Shown: positions 8,160 through 16,525 of the stretch, one piece after another | Layout: each line of letters begins with the position of its first letter | Position numbering within the stretch: the stretch's first letter is position 1 | From: Streptomyces deccanensis | GTDB taxonomy: Bacteria; Actinomycetota; Actinomycetes; Streptomycetales; Streptomycetaceae | Direction: 5' to 3' | NCBI RefSeq assembly: GCF_022385335.1 | Contig: NZ_CP092431.1 | Span: 5,208,001-5,272,000, forward strand | Length of the DNA: 64,000 nt | Translations under genes and position numbers: made by a program | Notes under the pieces: model-generated | What the model was told of the DNA's origin: nothing | The model's database searches: none | Seen by the model: only the letters and a program-made list of their open reading frames with translations

Positions 8160-9008
8160 CTACTTGCGGTTGTACAGCCGCATCGTGATCGGGCCGAAGA
8201 CCAGCACGAACAGGGCGGACCAGCCCAGCGTCCAGGCGATCTCGGCCGTCGGCCACTCACCCGCCATCAACTCGCGGACCGCCGACGCCAGATGCGTGAC
8301 CGGGCTGTTGTTGACGAACGCCTGGAGCCAGCCCGGCATGGTGCTCGGATCGACGAAGACATTGGACAGGAAGGTCAGCGGGAAGATCACCATCATGCTG
8401 ACGCCCATCACGGACTTCTCCGTGCGAAGCATGAGGCCGAACATGGTCCAGATCCACGAGAACGCGAACGAGAAGACGATGAGCAGCGCGACCCCGGCGA
8501 CCACACCCACCACGCCGCCGTCCGGCCGGTAGCCGAGGATCATGCCGACGGTGAGCATCACCACGGACGCGATCGCGTAGCGCAGGGCGTCGCCCAGCAG
8601 ATAGCCGACCATCGTCGACGGGCGCCAGATCGGCAGCGAACGGAACCGGTCGAAGACACCCTTCTCGATGTCCGTGTTGACCGAGACTCCGGTGTACATC
8701 GTGATCATCACGACCGACATCACCAGGATGCCCGGCAGCAGGAACTGGATGTACTCCTCCGGGGAGCCGGCCAGCGCCCCGCCGAAGAGGTACGTGTACA
8801 TCAGCACCATCATGATCGGGAAGGCGGTGACGTCGAAGAGCTGCTCCGGCACATGTTTGATCTTGAGCATGGCCCGCCAGCCGAAGGTCAGCGACGCCGA
8901 GAGAGCGCTGGGCCTCGGCGGGCGTTCCTTGGCGATGAGCAGCGCGGCGAGCGACTCGGCGCTGACGGGGGCGAGTTCCTTGTTCTCGGTGGTGGTCGCC
9001 GTGCTCAT
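8160..9008 (-). CDS. ABC-2 type transporter permease (DrrB-like)
   Basis: 282 residues. After a soluble N-terminal stretch of about 50 residues there are six predicted membrane segments typical of ABC-2 permeases (for example [17 protein letters not shown] and [11 protein letters not shown] near the last loop). The [18 protein letters not shown] motif after the second segment is characteristic of DrrB-type exporters. Its start overlaps the ATPase stop (ATGA), so the pair forms one transporter. DrrAB systems export hydrophobic drugs or lipids; the substrate cannot be read from the sequence. Confidence 0.87.
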   Translation of the reverse strand: MSTATTTENKELAPVSAESLAALLIAKERPPRPSALSASLTFGWRAMLKIKHVPEQLFDVTAFPIMMVLMYTYLFGGALAGSPEEYIQFLLPGILVMSVVMITMYTGVSVNTDIEKGVFDRFRSLPIWRPSTMVGYLLGDALRYAIASVVMLTVGMILGYRPDGGVVGVVAGVALLIVFSFAFSWIWTMFGLMLRTEKSVMGVSMMVIFPLTFLSNVFVDPSTMPGWLQAFVNNSPVTHLASAVRELMAGEWPTAEIAWTLGWSALFVLVFGPITMRLYNRK

Positions 9009-10036
9009 GCCGCTACCTCGTCCTTCGTCTCGGGGGCGCCGGCGGCCTGCGTGGCCGTCGCCTTGGTGTCGTGGCCGGTGAGGGCGAGGAACACCTCGTC
9101 CAGGCTGGGCTGGCCCAGCGAGAAGTTGTCGACGGTGATACCGGTGCGGGCCAGTTCGGCGAGCGCCCGGGCGGCGGCCTCGGCGGCCCCCTGTCCGTTG
9201 GCGGATCCCGCGCCGACACGCGCCGTCAGCGCCACCGGGTCCGGCTCACGCTGTACCTCGGCGTCGAGGGCGATGCGCAGCACCTCCTCGGCCTGCGGCC
9301 GCTGGGCCGCGTCGCGCAGCCGCAGATGGACGGAACCCGCCCCCACGGACGCCTTCAGCTCGCCCTTCGTGCCCTCCGCGATCACCTTGCCCTGGTCGAT
9401 GACCGCGATCCGGGACGCCAGCTGGTCCGCCTCGTCCAGATACTGCGTGGTCAGCAGCACGGTCGTGCCCTGGGCGACCACCGCGCGCACGATGTCCCAC
9501 ACCTGGTTGCGGCTGCGCGGGTCGAGGCCGGTCGTCGGCTCGTCCAGGAACAACAGGTCGGGCGTGTTGAGGATGGACGCGGCGATGTCGATACGGCGCC
9601 GCATGCCGCCCGAGTAGTGCTTGACCTGCTTGCCGGCCGCCTCGCTCAGTCCGAATGCCTCCAACAGCTGCCCGGCGCGCTGCCGGGCCGTCCGTTTGTC
9701 GTGGCCGAGGAGCCGGGCGAGCAGCACCAGGTTCTCGGTGCCGGTGAGGTCCTCGTCCACGGAGGCGTACTGCCCGGTCAGGCTGACCCTGCCCCGTACC
9801 TCGTCGGCCTCCCGGACGACGTCGTGTCCGAAGACGTGCGCCTGGCCGCCGTCGGGGCGCAGCAGGGTGGCGAGCATCTTCACCGTGGTGGTCTTGCCGG
9901 CGCCGTTCGGGCCGAGGACGCCGTAGACCGTGCCGGCCGGCACGGCCAGGTCGACGCCGTCGACGGCCCGGGTCTCGCCGAACGTCTTCACCAGACCAGC
10001 GGTCTCGATCGCGAGGCCGGACGTCTGTGCGCTCAT
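9005..10036 (-). CDS. ABC transporter ATP-binding protein (DrrA-like)
   Basis: 343 residues. Walker A is GPNGAGKT (42-49), the ABC signature is SGGMR (142-146), and Walker B is LFLDEP (about 162-167). As usual for DrrA proteins the switch histidine is replaced by Gln (TTQYLDEAD). A C-terminal extension of about 120 residues is typical of DrrA and contacts the permease. The ATG at 10036 follows GGAAGGAT by six bases. It is first gene of a two-gene operon whose upstream region holds a 17-bp direct repeat (10158-10193), a possible regulator site. No dedicated TetR gene is adjacent. Confidence 0.88.
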   Translation of the reverse strand: MSAQTSGLAIETAGLVKTFGETRAVDGVDLAVPAGTVYGVLGPNGAGKTTTVKMLATLLRPDGGQAHVFGHDVVREADEVRGRVSLTGQYASVDEDLTGTENLVLLARLLGHDKRTARQRAGQLLEAFGLSEAAGKQVKHYSGGMRRRIDIAASILNTPDLLFLDEPTTGLDPRSRNQVWDIVRAVVAQGTTVLLTTQYLDEADQLASRIAVIDQGKVIAEGTKGELKASVGAGSVHLRLRDAAQRPQAEEVLRIALDAEVQREPDPVALTARVGAGSANGQGAAEAAARALAELARTGITVDNFSLGQPSLDEVFLALTGHDTKATATQAAGAPETKDEVAA

Positions 10037-10157
10037 GTTGAGATCCTTCCGCGTACGGGGCCCGTGTCCGGGGCTACGCAAGGGGAGACCGCCGGGACCG
10101 CCGGAACTCATCGGTCGCCGCGCGGAAAAAAATCGACCGCGTCGACTGCTTCCTCCA

Positions 10158-10193
10158 TCGGAGCGAAGCACGTCTGTCGGAGCGAAGCACGTC
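10158..10193. repeat. 17-bp direct repeat upstream of the ABC exporter operon
   Basis: TCGGAGCGAAGCACGTC occurs at 10158-10174 and again at 10177-10193, with a two-base spacer (period 19). It lies about 120 bases upstream of the DrrA-like start, in a 416-base gap between that operon and the divergent quinone oxidoreductase gene. The rest of the gap shows no other element I can support. Confidence 0.75.
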
Positions 10194-10452
10194 GGGACGG
10201 CGGAGGGAAGGCCGGATGACGTCGGGGCGCGGGTCGACGGGGGCGCGGATGCGGAGGTCGAGGGGCGGCGGGGTAGCGGATCGCGGGGTGCGTCCGCAGA
10301 TTCAGGCTAGGGGGCGGCCGGGGTGGTGATGCAGGTCGGAGGCCCGGGGCGCGCGAGGGCGGTGCGGGGCGTGCGGGGGCAGTCGAGGCCGGGCGAAGGC
10401 AGGGGGGACGGGGCCGGGATCGGACAGGAGGGCGGGGGGTAGCGTCCCTCTC

Positions 10453-11433
10453 ATGCATGCGATCACGATTCCCGAACCCGGTGGACCCGAGGCCCTGGTG
10501 TGGGACGAGGTCCCCGACCCGGTGCCCGGCGAGGGCGAAGTGCTCATCGAGGTGGCGGCGAGCGCCGTGAACCGCGCTGACCTGCTGCAGCGGCAGGGTT
10601 TCTACGACCCCCCGCCCGGCGCCTCCCCTTATCCCGGCCTGGAGTGTTCCGGCCGCGTCGCGGAGCTCGGGCCCGGTGTGGCCGGGTGGAACGTCGGCGA
10701 CGAGGTGTGCGCTCTGCTCTCCGGCGGCGGTTACGCGGAGAAGGTGGTCGTCCCGGCCGGCCAGCTGCTGCCGGTCCCCTCCGGCCTCGACCTCCGACAG
10801 GCCGCCGCGTTGCCCGAGGTGACCTGCACGGTCTGGTCGAACGTCTTCATGATCGCCCACCTGCGTCCAGGTGAGACGCTCCTCGTGCACGGCGGCTCGA
10901 GCGGTATCGGCACGATGGCCATCCAGCTCGCCAAGGCCGTCGGCGCGAAGGTCGCCGTCACGGCGGGCACCAAGGAGAAGCTGGAGCAGTGCGCCGCCCT
11001 GGGCGCGGACGTCCTGATCAACTACCGCGAGCAGGACTTCGTCGAGGAGGTCCGGGCGGCCACGGACGGCAGGGGCGCGGACGTCGTCCTCGACAACATG
11101 GGTGCCAAGTACCTGGACCGCAACGTCCGGGTCCTGGCCGTCAACGGCCGGCTCGCGATCATCGGTATGCAGGGCGGCATCAAGGGTGAGCTGAACATCG
11201 GCGCCCTCCTCGCCAAGCGGGCCGCGATCAGCGCGGCCTCGCTGCGGGCCCGGCCCCGGGAGGAGAAGACGGCCATCGTCGCCGCCGTACGCGAGCATGT
11301 CTGGCCGCTGATCGCCGGTGGGCACGTACGCCCGGTCGTCGACCGGGAGATCCCCATGGCCGACGCGGCCACGGCACACCGGGTGCTGGAGGAGAGCGGC
11401 CACGTGGGCAAGGTGCTGCTGGTGGTGCCGTAG
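10453..11433 (+). CDS. Zinc-independent NAD(P)H quinone oxidoreductase (QOR/PIG3-like)
   Basis: 326 residues, a full-length medium-chain dehydrogenase/reductase. The GroES-like N-terminal half lacks the zinc cysteines. The nucleotide-binding loop is HGGSSGIGTMAIQLAK (about residues 147-162). The NRADLLQRQGFYDPPPG segment is typical of the PIG3 subgroup, which reduces quinones or quinone-like electrophiles with NADPH. The ATG at 10453 is used because the family begins with MHAI. The gene is single and divergent from the ABC operon. Confidence 0.87.
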   Translation: MHAITIPEPGGPEALVWDEVPDPVPGEGEVLIEVAASAVNRADLLQRQGFYDPPPGASPYPGLECSGRVAELGPGVAGWNVGDEVCALLSGGGYAEKVVVPAGQLLPVPSGLDLRQAAALPEVTCTVWSNVFMIAHLRPGETLLVHGGSSGIGTMAIQLAKAVGAKVAVTAGTKEKLEQCAALGADVLINYREQDFVEEVRAATDGRGADVVLDNMGAKYLDRNVRVLAVNGRLAIIGMQGGIKGELNIGALLAKRAAISAASLRARPREEKTAIVAAVREHVWPLIAGGHVRPVVDREIPMADAATAHRVLEESGHVGKVLLVVP

Positions 11434-11497
11434 GCGCGGGCGGTCGGCCGTGCGGGCCTTGCGCCCTGAGGACCGCGCCCGTTGGGACGTCGCCGGT

Positions 11498-11956
11498 TCA
11501 GTACCGCCGTATGCGGAGCCCCACGAAGGCCAGTCCGAGGCCCAGGCCGATCAGAATGAGGCCGCTGCCGAGGACGAAGACCTGCAGTACGGGCTCCTCG
11601 ACGGGCGCGGTGCCGGTACCGGGCGGGACGCCGGGGACGGGCAGGGCGGCGTTCCGGGACGGATCGGGGGCGAGTGTGGGGTCCGGGCCGTTTGGATCGG
11701 GAGCGGGCTCCTCCGCGGGCGGGGAGGCGTCGTCCTCCGGGCCCACGGGGCCCGCGTCCGCCCGGCCAGGCCGTTCCCGGCCCTCGCCCGCGCGGCTGCC
11801 GGCCCAGGAGGTCGCGGGGTCGGGCTCGGCGGCGTACACCGCCGGCACGGCCCCCGTCACCAGAACGACGAGCAGCCCCGCGACGAGAACCGGTCCCGTC
11901 ACGCGCACCGAACGAAGCCAGGAAGCCACGACCACAGCGTCACACGCCCCCGGCAT
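11498..11956 (-). CDS. Small membrane-anchored secreted protein of unknown function
   Basis: About 152 residues. An N-terminal hydrophobic stretch (GPVLVAGLLVVLVTG, then AVYAAEP) looks like a signal peptide or anchor. A Pro/Asp/Gly-rich linker of about 75 residues follows. A C-terminal transmembrane segment (GSGLILIGLGLGLAF) ends in a short basic tail (RIRRY), the pattern of proteins held in the membrane with an exposed linker. I recognise no domain. The start is uncertain: the ATG has no clear ribosome binding site and a GTG seven codons downstream is equally plausible. It is convergent with the quinone oxidoreductase gene. Confidence 0.65.
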   Translation of the reverse strand: MPGACDAVVVASWLRSVRVTGPVLVAGLLVVLVTGAVPAVYAAEPDPATSWAGSRAGEGRERPGRADAGPVGPEDDASPPAEEPAPDPNGPDPTLAPDPSRNAALPVPGVPPGTGTAPVEEPVLQVFVLGSGLILIGLGLGLAFVGLRIRRY

Positions 11957-12173
11957 CCCGGCATCCCGGCGCTTCGGGCCGCGGGCCGCCCCGAAACCCT
12001 GTGCGGTCCCGGAGCGGCGCCGCCCGGTTTCCCGGCTCCGAGACCTTGGGCGGTCCGGAGCGGCACCGCCCGGAACCACGGCCGAGACGCCAACCGTGGC
12101 TACGTAAACGGTGGATCACCCTGCGTGGGGGGCACCAGGGTGGTGAGGTGTACGCGTGCGAGAGAATGGCGGC

Positions 12174-12719
12174 ATGGAGATGCCGAGGAACGAACGGTCG
12201 CCCGAACAGCCCCAGATCCTGGTCGTGGGCCAGGACGGCATGGCCGTGGGCGGCGGCGGAGGCGACGAGGACTCCCGCGAGGTACCGGTGACGGAGATGG
12301 TGGAACAGCCGGCCAAGGTCATGCGCATCGGCAGCATGATCAAGCAGCTGCTCGAAGAGGTACGGGTCGCCCCCCTGGACGAGGCCAGCCGGGCCCGGCT
12401 CAAGGAGATCCACGCCAGCTCGGTCAAGGAACTGGAGGACGGCCTGGCGCCCGAGCTGGTGGAGGAGCTGGAGCGGCTCTCCCTGCCCTTCACCGACGAG
12501 GTGATCCCGAGCGACGCGGAACTGCGGATCGCCCAGGCCCAGTTGGTCGGCTGGCTCGAAGGCCTCTTCCACGGGATCCAGACGACGCTGTTCGCCCAGC
12601 AGATGGCCGCCCGGGCCCAGTTGGAGCAGATGCGCCGCGCACTGCCGCCGGGTGTCGGTGGCCAGGAGGGCGACGACGACCCCCGCACGATCGGCCGCTC
12701 GGGCGGCCCTTACCTCTAG
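12174..12719 (+). CDS. bpa: Bacterial proteasome activator Bpa/PafE
   Basis: 181 residues. The helical core (VEQPAKVMRIGSMIKQLLEE, then ELVEELERL and AQAQLVGWLEGLFHGIQ) matches the family of ATP-independent 20S proteasome activators (Bpa, PafE; Rv3780 in M. tuberculosis). These form a dodecameric ring on the proteasome and open the gate through a C-terminal motif. The protein ends GGPYL, where the mycobacterial protein ends GQYL, so the penultimate Tyr-Leu gate-opening element is present. The N-terminal 40 residues are acidic and Gly-rich, probably disordered. The ATG at 12174 is preceded by AGAGA; the next ATG two codons later is an alternative. Proteasome genes are not in this window. Confidence 0.88.
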   Translation: MEMPRNERSPEQPQILVVGQDGMAVGGGGGDEDSREVPVTEMVEQPAKVMRIGSMIKQLLEEVRVAPLDEASRARLKEIHASSVKELEDGLAPELVEELERLSLPFTDEVIPSDAELRIAQAQLVGWLEGLFHGIQTTLFAQQMAARAQLEQMRRALPPGVGGQEGDDDPRTIGRSGGPYL

Positions 12720-12759
12720 CCTCCGGCAGTCGTACGAACACCCCCCACCCCGTACGCAG

Positions 12760-12788
12760 AGGGCCCGGCACATCGAGTGCCGGGCCCT
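12760..12788. terminator. Shared terminator hairpin between bpa and the converging kinase gene
   Basis: AGGGCCCGGCAC at 12760-12771 pairs perfectly with GTGCCGGGCCCT at 12777-12788 around a five-base loop. Only a short pyrimidine tail follows. It lies 41 bases after the bpa stop and 30 bases before the end of the convergent kinase gene. Confidence 0.8.
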
Positions 12789-12817
12789 TCCTACGTCCGT
12801 GTCGTCAGGCTCAGGCG

Positions 12818-14467
12818 TCAGGCCGGGTTGCCCGTCGAGACCTTGAGGATGATCGAGGGCATGTCCTTGGGGTCGACGTCGTCGGAGGCCGCCGGGTACT
12901 GCTCCATGACCGTGCCCTCGCCGTACGTGTTCTCGTCGACCTTCTGGACGTCATACTGCCAGCCCGCCGCCTGGAAGCACTTCTTCACCGAGTCGATGTT
13001 CTTGAAGGTGAAGTCCGGCAGCTCGATCTTGTCGGGGTCGTTGTACGACTCCACGGGCTCCGTGCACTCGGTCGACTCGATGACCTTCGACGTGTCCGGC
13101 CCCTTGTGCCCCTCGACCACGGTCGGCGATGAGGAGGCCTTCGCGCCGTCGTCGCCGCCCTCGGCCTCGGTGCCCGAGCTCAGGGAGAGCGCCGTGATCA
13201 GACCGCCGACCGCGAGCACCGACACGGCGATCGCGCCCACGATGACGCCCTTGTTGCTCTTCCCGCCCCCGGAACGCCCCGCCGACATCGAGGACTGCTG
13301 GGGTGCCATGTTGTACGGCGCCGGGGTGGGCGAGCCCTGCTGCGGCGAGTACGCGGCGGTCTGCGGCGGCGTCTGATAGCCGCCCTGCTGCGGGTAGCCG
13401 TAGGACGGTGCGGGCGTCGGAGCCGGCGTCGGCGGGCCGTAACCGCCCGTGGCCGGCGGCTGGTACGGCGTCTGGACGCTGCCCGACTGCGGTGCGCCGG
13501 TGTGGTCGATCGGCGGGAAGACCGCGGAGGAGACCCCCGCGCCGCTGGCCGTCTGCACACCCGGCACGATGCTCGGCGCGACGGGCTGGAGCGACGCGGC
13601 GACCCGCAGGCACTCGTCCCGCATGGCCTCCGCGCTCGGGAACCGCTCGTTCGGGTTCTTCTTGAGCGCCCGGGCCACGATGGCGTCGACGGCCGGCGGC
13701 AGGGAACGGTTGATCGAGGAGGGAGCGACCGGCTCCTCCTGGACGTGCGCATACGCTATGGCCAGCGGCGAGTCCGCCTCGAACGGCAGCCGCCCGGTGG
13801 TCAGCTGGAAGAGCATGATGCCGACCGAGTACAGGTCGGAGCGGGCGTCCACGCCCCGGCCGAGGGCCTGCTCCGGCGAGAGGTACTGCGGGGTGCCGAC
13901 GACCATGCCGGTCTGCGTCATCGACGTGACCCCGGACTGCATGGCGCGGGCGATGCCGAAGTCCATGACCTTCACGACGTTGCGCTTGGTCATCATCACG
14001 TTGCCCGGCTTGATGTCCCGGTGGACCAGGCCCATCTCGTGGCTGATCTCCAGCGCCGCCAGCACATCCGCGGTGATCTTCAGCGCCTTGTCGGAGGGCA
14101 TGGCGCCGAGCTGGGCGACATCCGCGTCGAGCACCGAACCGAGCGGCTTGCCCTCGATGTACTCCATGACGATGTACGGCGTCGTCATGCCGTCCAGATC
14201 GTCCTCGCCGGTGTCGAAGACCGACACGATGTTCGTGTGGGTGAGCTTCGCCACGGCCTGCGCCTCACGGCGGAAGCGCTCACGGAAGGCCTGCTCGCGG
14301 CCGAGGTCGGTGTGGAGTGTCTTGATAGCGACCTGTCGGTCGAGCACCGAGTCGTACGCGAGGTGGACGGAGGCCATGCCGCCCTCGCCGAGCAGGTCAC
14401 GCAGTTGGTAGCGGCCACCGGCTAGCGACCGCCCCGCGTACCGGCCCTGTGCGGCGTCCTGGCTCAT
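12818..14467 (-). CDS. Transmembrane Ser/Thr protein kinase with a PASTA-like extracellular domain
   Basis: 549 residues. The kinase domain spans about 20-290: glycine loop LGEGGMASV, catalytic Lys49, HRDIKPGN with Asp151, DFG at 169-171, and GTPQYLSPEQ in the activation segment. A long Pro/Gln/Tyr-rich juxtamembrane linker (about 300-400) precedes one transmembrane helix (about 407-429). The roughly 110-residue outer part ends in a PASTA-like fold (FKNIDSVKKCFQAAGWQYDV, later PSIILKVSTG), expected to sense cell-wall fragments as in PknB. The start at 14467 is uncertain at its Shine-Dalgarno. It diverges from a second kinase over 390 bases that contain three 11-bp direct repeats. Confidence 0.88.
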   Translation of the reverse strand: MSQDAAQGRYAGRSLAGGRYQLRDLLGEGGMASVHLAYDSVLDRQVAIKTLHTDLGREQAFRERFRREAQAVAKLTHTNIVSVFDTGEDDLDGMTTPYIVMEYIEGKPLGSVLDADVAQLGAMPSDKALKITADVLAALEISHEMGLVHRDIKPGNVMMTKRNVVKVMDFGIARAMQSGVTSMTQTGMVVGTPQYLSPEQALGRGVDARSDLYSVGIMLFQLTTGRLPFEADSPLAIAYAHVQEEPVAPSSINRSLPPAVDAIVARALKKNPNERFPSAEAMRDECLRVAASLQPVAPSIVPGVQTASGAGVSSAVFPPIDHTGAPQSGSVQTPYQPPATGGYGPPTPAPTPAPSYGYPQQGGYQTPPQTAAYSPQQGSPTPAPYNMAPQQSSMSAGRSGGGKSNKGVIVGAIAVSVLAVGGLITALSLSSGTEAEGGDDGAKASSSPTVVEGHKGPDTSKVIESTECTEPVESYNDPDKIELPDFTFKNIDSVKKCFQAAGWQYDVQKVDENTYGEGTVMEQYPAASDDVDPKDMPSIILKVSTGNPA

Positions 14468-14719
14468 CTTCCTGCGTCCCCCATCGGCGCGCGCGAAAGC
14501 TGCTGGCGTGGCTCCCGCGATCGGTGATCCCTGATGATGCTGGTGATCCTTTGTGCTATTCCCGGCCAAGTCTGCCCCAGGGCACTGACACGTCAAGCGC
14601 GGTGCCCGATCCGTGACCGTACGCGAAAGAAGCGTCGCGGAAGCGTTACAGGGGGCGTACGCCCGGTACACAGAACTTGCACGAGTGCGCGCGCTGCGGG
14701 TTTCATGGCCGATCAACCT

Positions 14720-14752
14720 TTGAATCCACCTTGAATCCGTCGTGAACCCGTC
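14720..14752 (-). promoter_or_regulatory. Three 11-bp direct repeats between the divergent kinase genes (PHO-box-like)
   Basis: Units TTGAATCCACC (14720-14730), TTGAATCCGTC (14731-14741) and GTGAACCCGTC (14742-14752) are head-to-tail. On the minus strand they read in the register GTTCACGACGG, ATTCAAGGTGG, ATTCAAAGGTT. The 11-bp period and TTCA core resemble PhoP sites (GTTCACC plus four bases), but two units deviate. No other element is evident in this 390-base divergent region. Confidence 0.5.
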
Positions 14753-14857
14753 GCGCATCCAACCCGGACGGGCCACTTGCGTGAAGGCTGTAGCGTGGCC
14801 GACGGAGACCGTAACAAGTACCGCGCGGACCGCGGGCAGAAACGACGGCGAGGACTG

Positions 14858-16438
14858 ATGGCACAGCAGCAGCGCTCTCAGGGCCCGTCCGACCCCGAGG
14901 CGTCTGGCGGCGGCATGTCGGACGCGCCGGAGTTGTGGGGCAACGGCGGGCTCGTAGGCGACGGCCGGTACCGGATGACCCACAGACTCGGCCGGGGCGG
15001 AATGGCCGAGGTGTTCGCGGCCGAGGACGTGCGCCTCGGCCGGACGGTCGCGGTCAAACTGCTCCGTTCCGACCTCGCCGAGGACCCCATCTCCAAGGCC
15101 CGCTTCACGCGTGAGGCCCAGGCGGTGGCCGGTCTCAACCACCACTCGATCGTGGCGGTCTACGACTCCGGCGAGGACATGGTGAACGGCACCCCCGTGC
15201 CGTACATCGTCATGGAGCTGGTCGAGGGCCGCACCATCCGTGACCTGCTGATCAACGCCGAGGCCCCCGGCCCCGAGCAGGCGCTGATCATCGTCTCCGG
15301 TGTGCTGGAGGCGCTCGCGTACTCGCACCAGCACGGCATCGTGCACCGGGACATCAAGCCGGCGAACGTCATCATCACCACCAACGGCGCGGTGAAGGTG
15401 ATGGACTTCGGCATCGCCCGTGCCCTGCACGGCGCGTCGACGACGATGACGCAGACCGGCATGGTCATGGGAACGCCCCAGTACCTCTCCCCGGAGCAGG
15501 CGCTCGGCAAGGCCGTCGACCACCGCTCCGACCTGTACGCCACCGGCTGTCTGCTCTACGAACTCCTGGCGCTCAGGCCGCCCTTCATCGGCGAGACCCC
15601 GCTGTCGGTGGTCTACCAGCACGTCCAGGACATCCCGGTGCCGCCCTCCGAGACCTCGGAGGGTTCGGCGCCCCCGGAGCTCGACGGCCTGGTCATGCGC
15701 TCCCTCGCCAAGGAGCCGGACGACCGGTTCCAGACGGCGGAGGAGATGCGCGGCCTCGTCCAGTACGGCCTGCAGATGCTCTACGACCAGGGCGGCCACA
15801 CCGGCACCTGGAACACCGGGCCCGTCACCATGCACGAGGGCCGGCACACGCCGCCGGGCGGTATGTCCGGTACGACGGTCATGCCGCACCCCGGGGAGTC
15901 GGGCACCTCGCAGATCCCGCAGCCGATCCTGCCGGGGTACGGCGGCGGCGGCCGGGACGACGGCGGCTTCGAGGGCAACGGCAACCGGGGCAGCGGCCGC
16001 GGCAAGCTGTGGATCCTCGCCGTCCTCGCGGTGATCGCCATCGCGGCGGGCGTCGCCCTGGCGCTGAACAACAACGGCGACAGCGGTGGCGGCGGCACCG
16101 AGACCACGAAGTCCCCGACGGCGTCGACGTCCAGCAAGGACAAGGACCCCAGCGAGTCGCCCAGCGAGGAGGCGACCGAGGAGACCACGGACGAGAGCAC
16201 CGACTCGAACAACGGCGGCGGTTACACCCCGCCGTACACGCAGTCGCCGAGCTTCAGCCAGTCGCCCACGCAGAGTGAGCCGTCGCAGGAGCCGACGACC
16301 GACGAGCCGACGACCGACGAACCCACGACCGACGAGCCCACGGAGGAGCCCACCGAGGAGCCGACCGACGACAGCAGCGGCGGCGGCGGGGACGCCGGCG
16401 GCGGCCTGCCGGGCGGCATCGGCGGCGACGAGGGCTGA
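14858..16438 (+). CDS. Transmembrane Ser/Thr protein kinase with an acidic repeat tail, no PASTA domain
   Basis: 526 residues. The kinase domain (about 38-310) has LGRGGMAEVF, Lys67, HRDIKPAN with Asp165, DFG at 183-185 and GTPQYLSPEQ, so it should be active. One transmembrane helix lies at about 384-403. The outer region of about 120 residues is low-complexity, rich in Ser, Thr, Glu and Pro, with TTDEP repeated four times, and has no folded sensor domain I can see. The ATG at 14858 follows GAGGA; an upstream GTG at 14795 is possible but family members start at MAQQQ. It is the sister of the divergent kinase; the pair is conserved in this chromosomal position in Streptomyces as I recall. Confidence 0.88.
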   Translation: MAQQQRSQGPSDPEASGGGMSDAPELWGNGGLVGDGRYRMTHRLGRGGMAEVFAAEDVRLGRTVAVKLLRSDLAEDPISKARFTREAQAVAGLNHHSIVAVYDSGEDMVNGTPVPYIVMELVEGRTIRDLLINAEAPGPEQALIIVSGVLEALAYSHQHGIVHRDIKPANVIITTNGAVKVMDFGIARALHGASTTMTQTGMVMGTPQYLSPEQALGKAVDHRSDLYATGCLLYELLALRPPFIGETPLSVVYQHVQDIPVPPSETSEGSAPPELDGLVMRSLAKEPDDRFQTAEEMRGLVQYGLQMLYDQGGHTGTWNTGPVTMHEGRHTPPGGMSGTTVMPHPGESGTSQIPQPILPGYGGGGRDDGGFEGNGNRGSGRGKLWILAVLAVIAIAAGVALALNNNGDSGGGGTETTKSPTASTSSKDKDPSESPSEEATEETTDESTDSNNGGGYTPPYTQSPSFSQSPTQSEPSQEPTTDEPTTDEPTTDEPTEEPTEEPTDDSSGGGGDAGGGLPGGIGGDEG

Positions 16439-16448
16439 CCAGGATGGA

Positions 16449-16481
16449 GGGTGCGCCGGGCGGAACCCGCCCGGCGCACCC
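16449..16481 (+). terminator. Hairpin terminator after the second kinase gene
   Basis: A 15-bp perfect stem (16449-16463 with 16467-16481, GGGTGCGCCGGGCGG) has a three-base loop and begins 11 bases after the stop. There is no T run, as is common in Streptomyces. Confidence 0.8.
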
Positions 16482-16525
16482 CTTGTCGTGCAGCGCGCTT
16501 GTCGTGCCGTGCGCGCCGCGTCGGG

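Noticed and set aside
12818..15889. A 1023-codon frame covering the PASTA kinase and the antisense of the second kinase
   Set aside because: The kinase starts at 14467; the upstream part is the reverse of the divergent kinase gene and has no protein-like composition.
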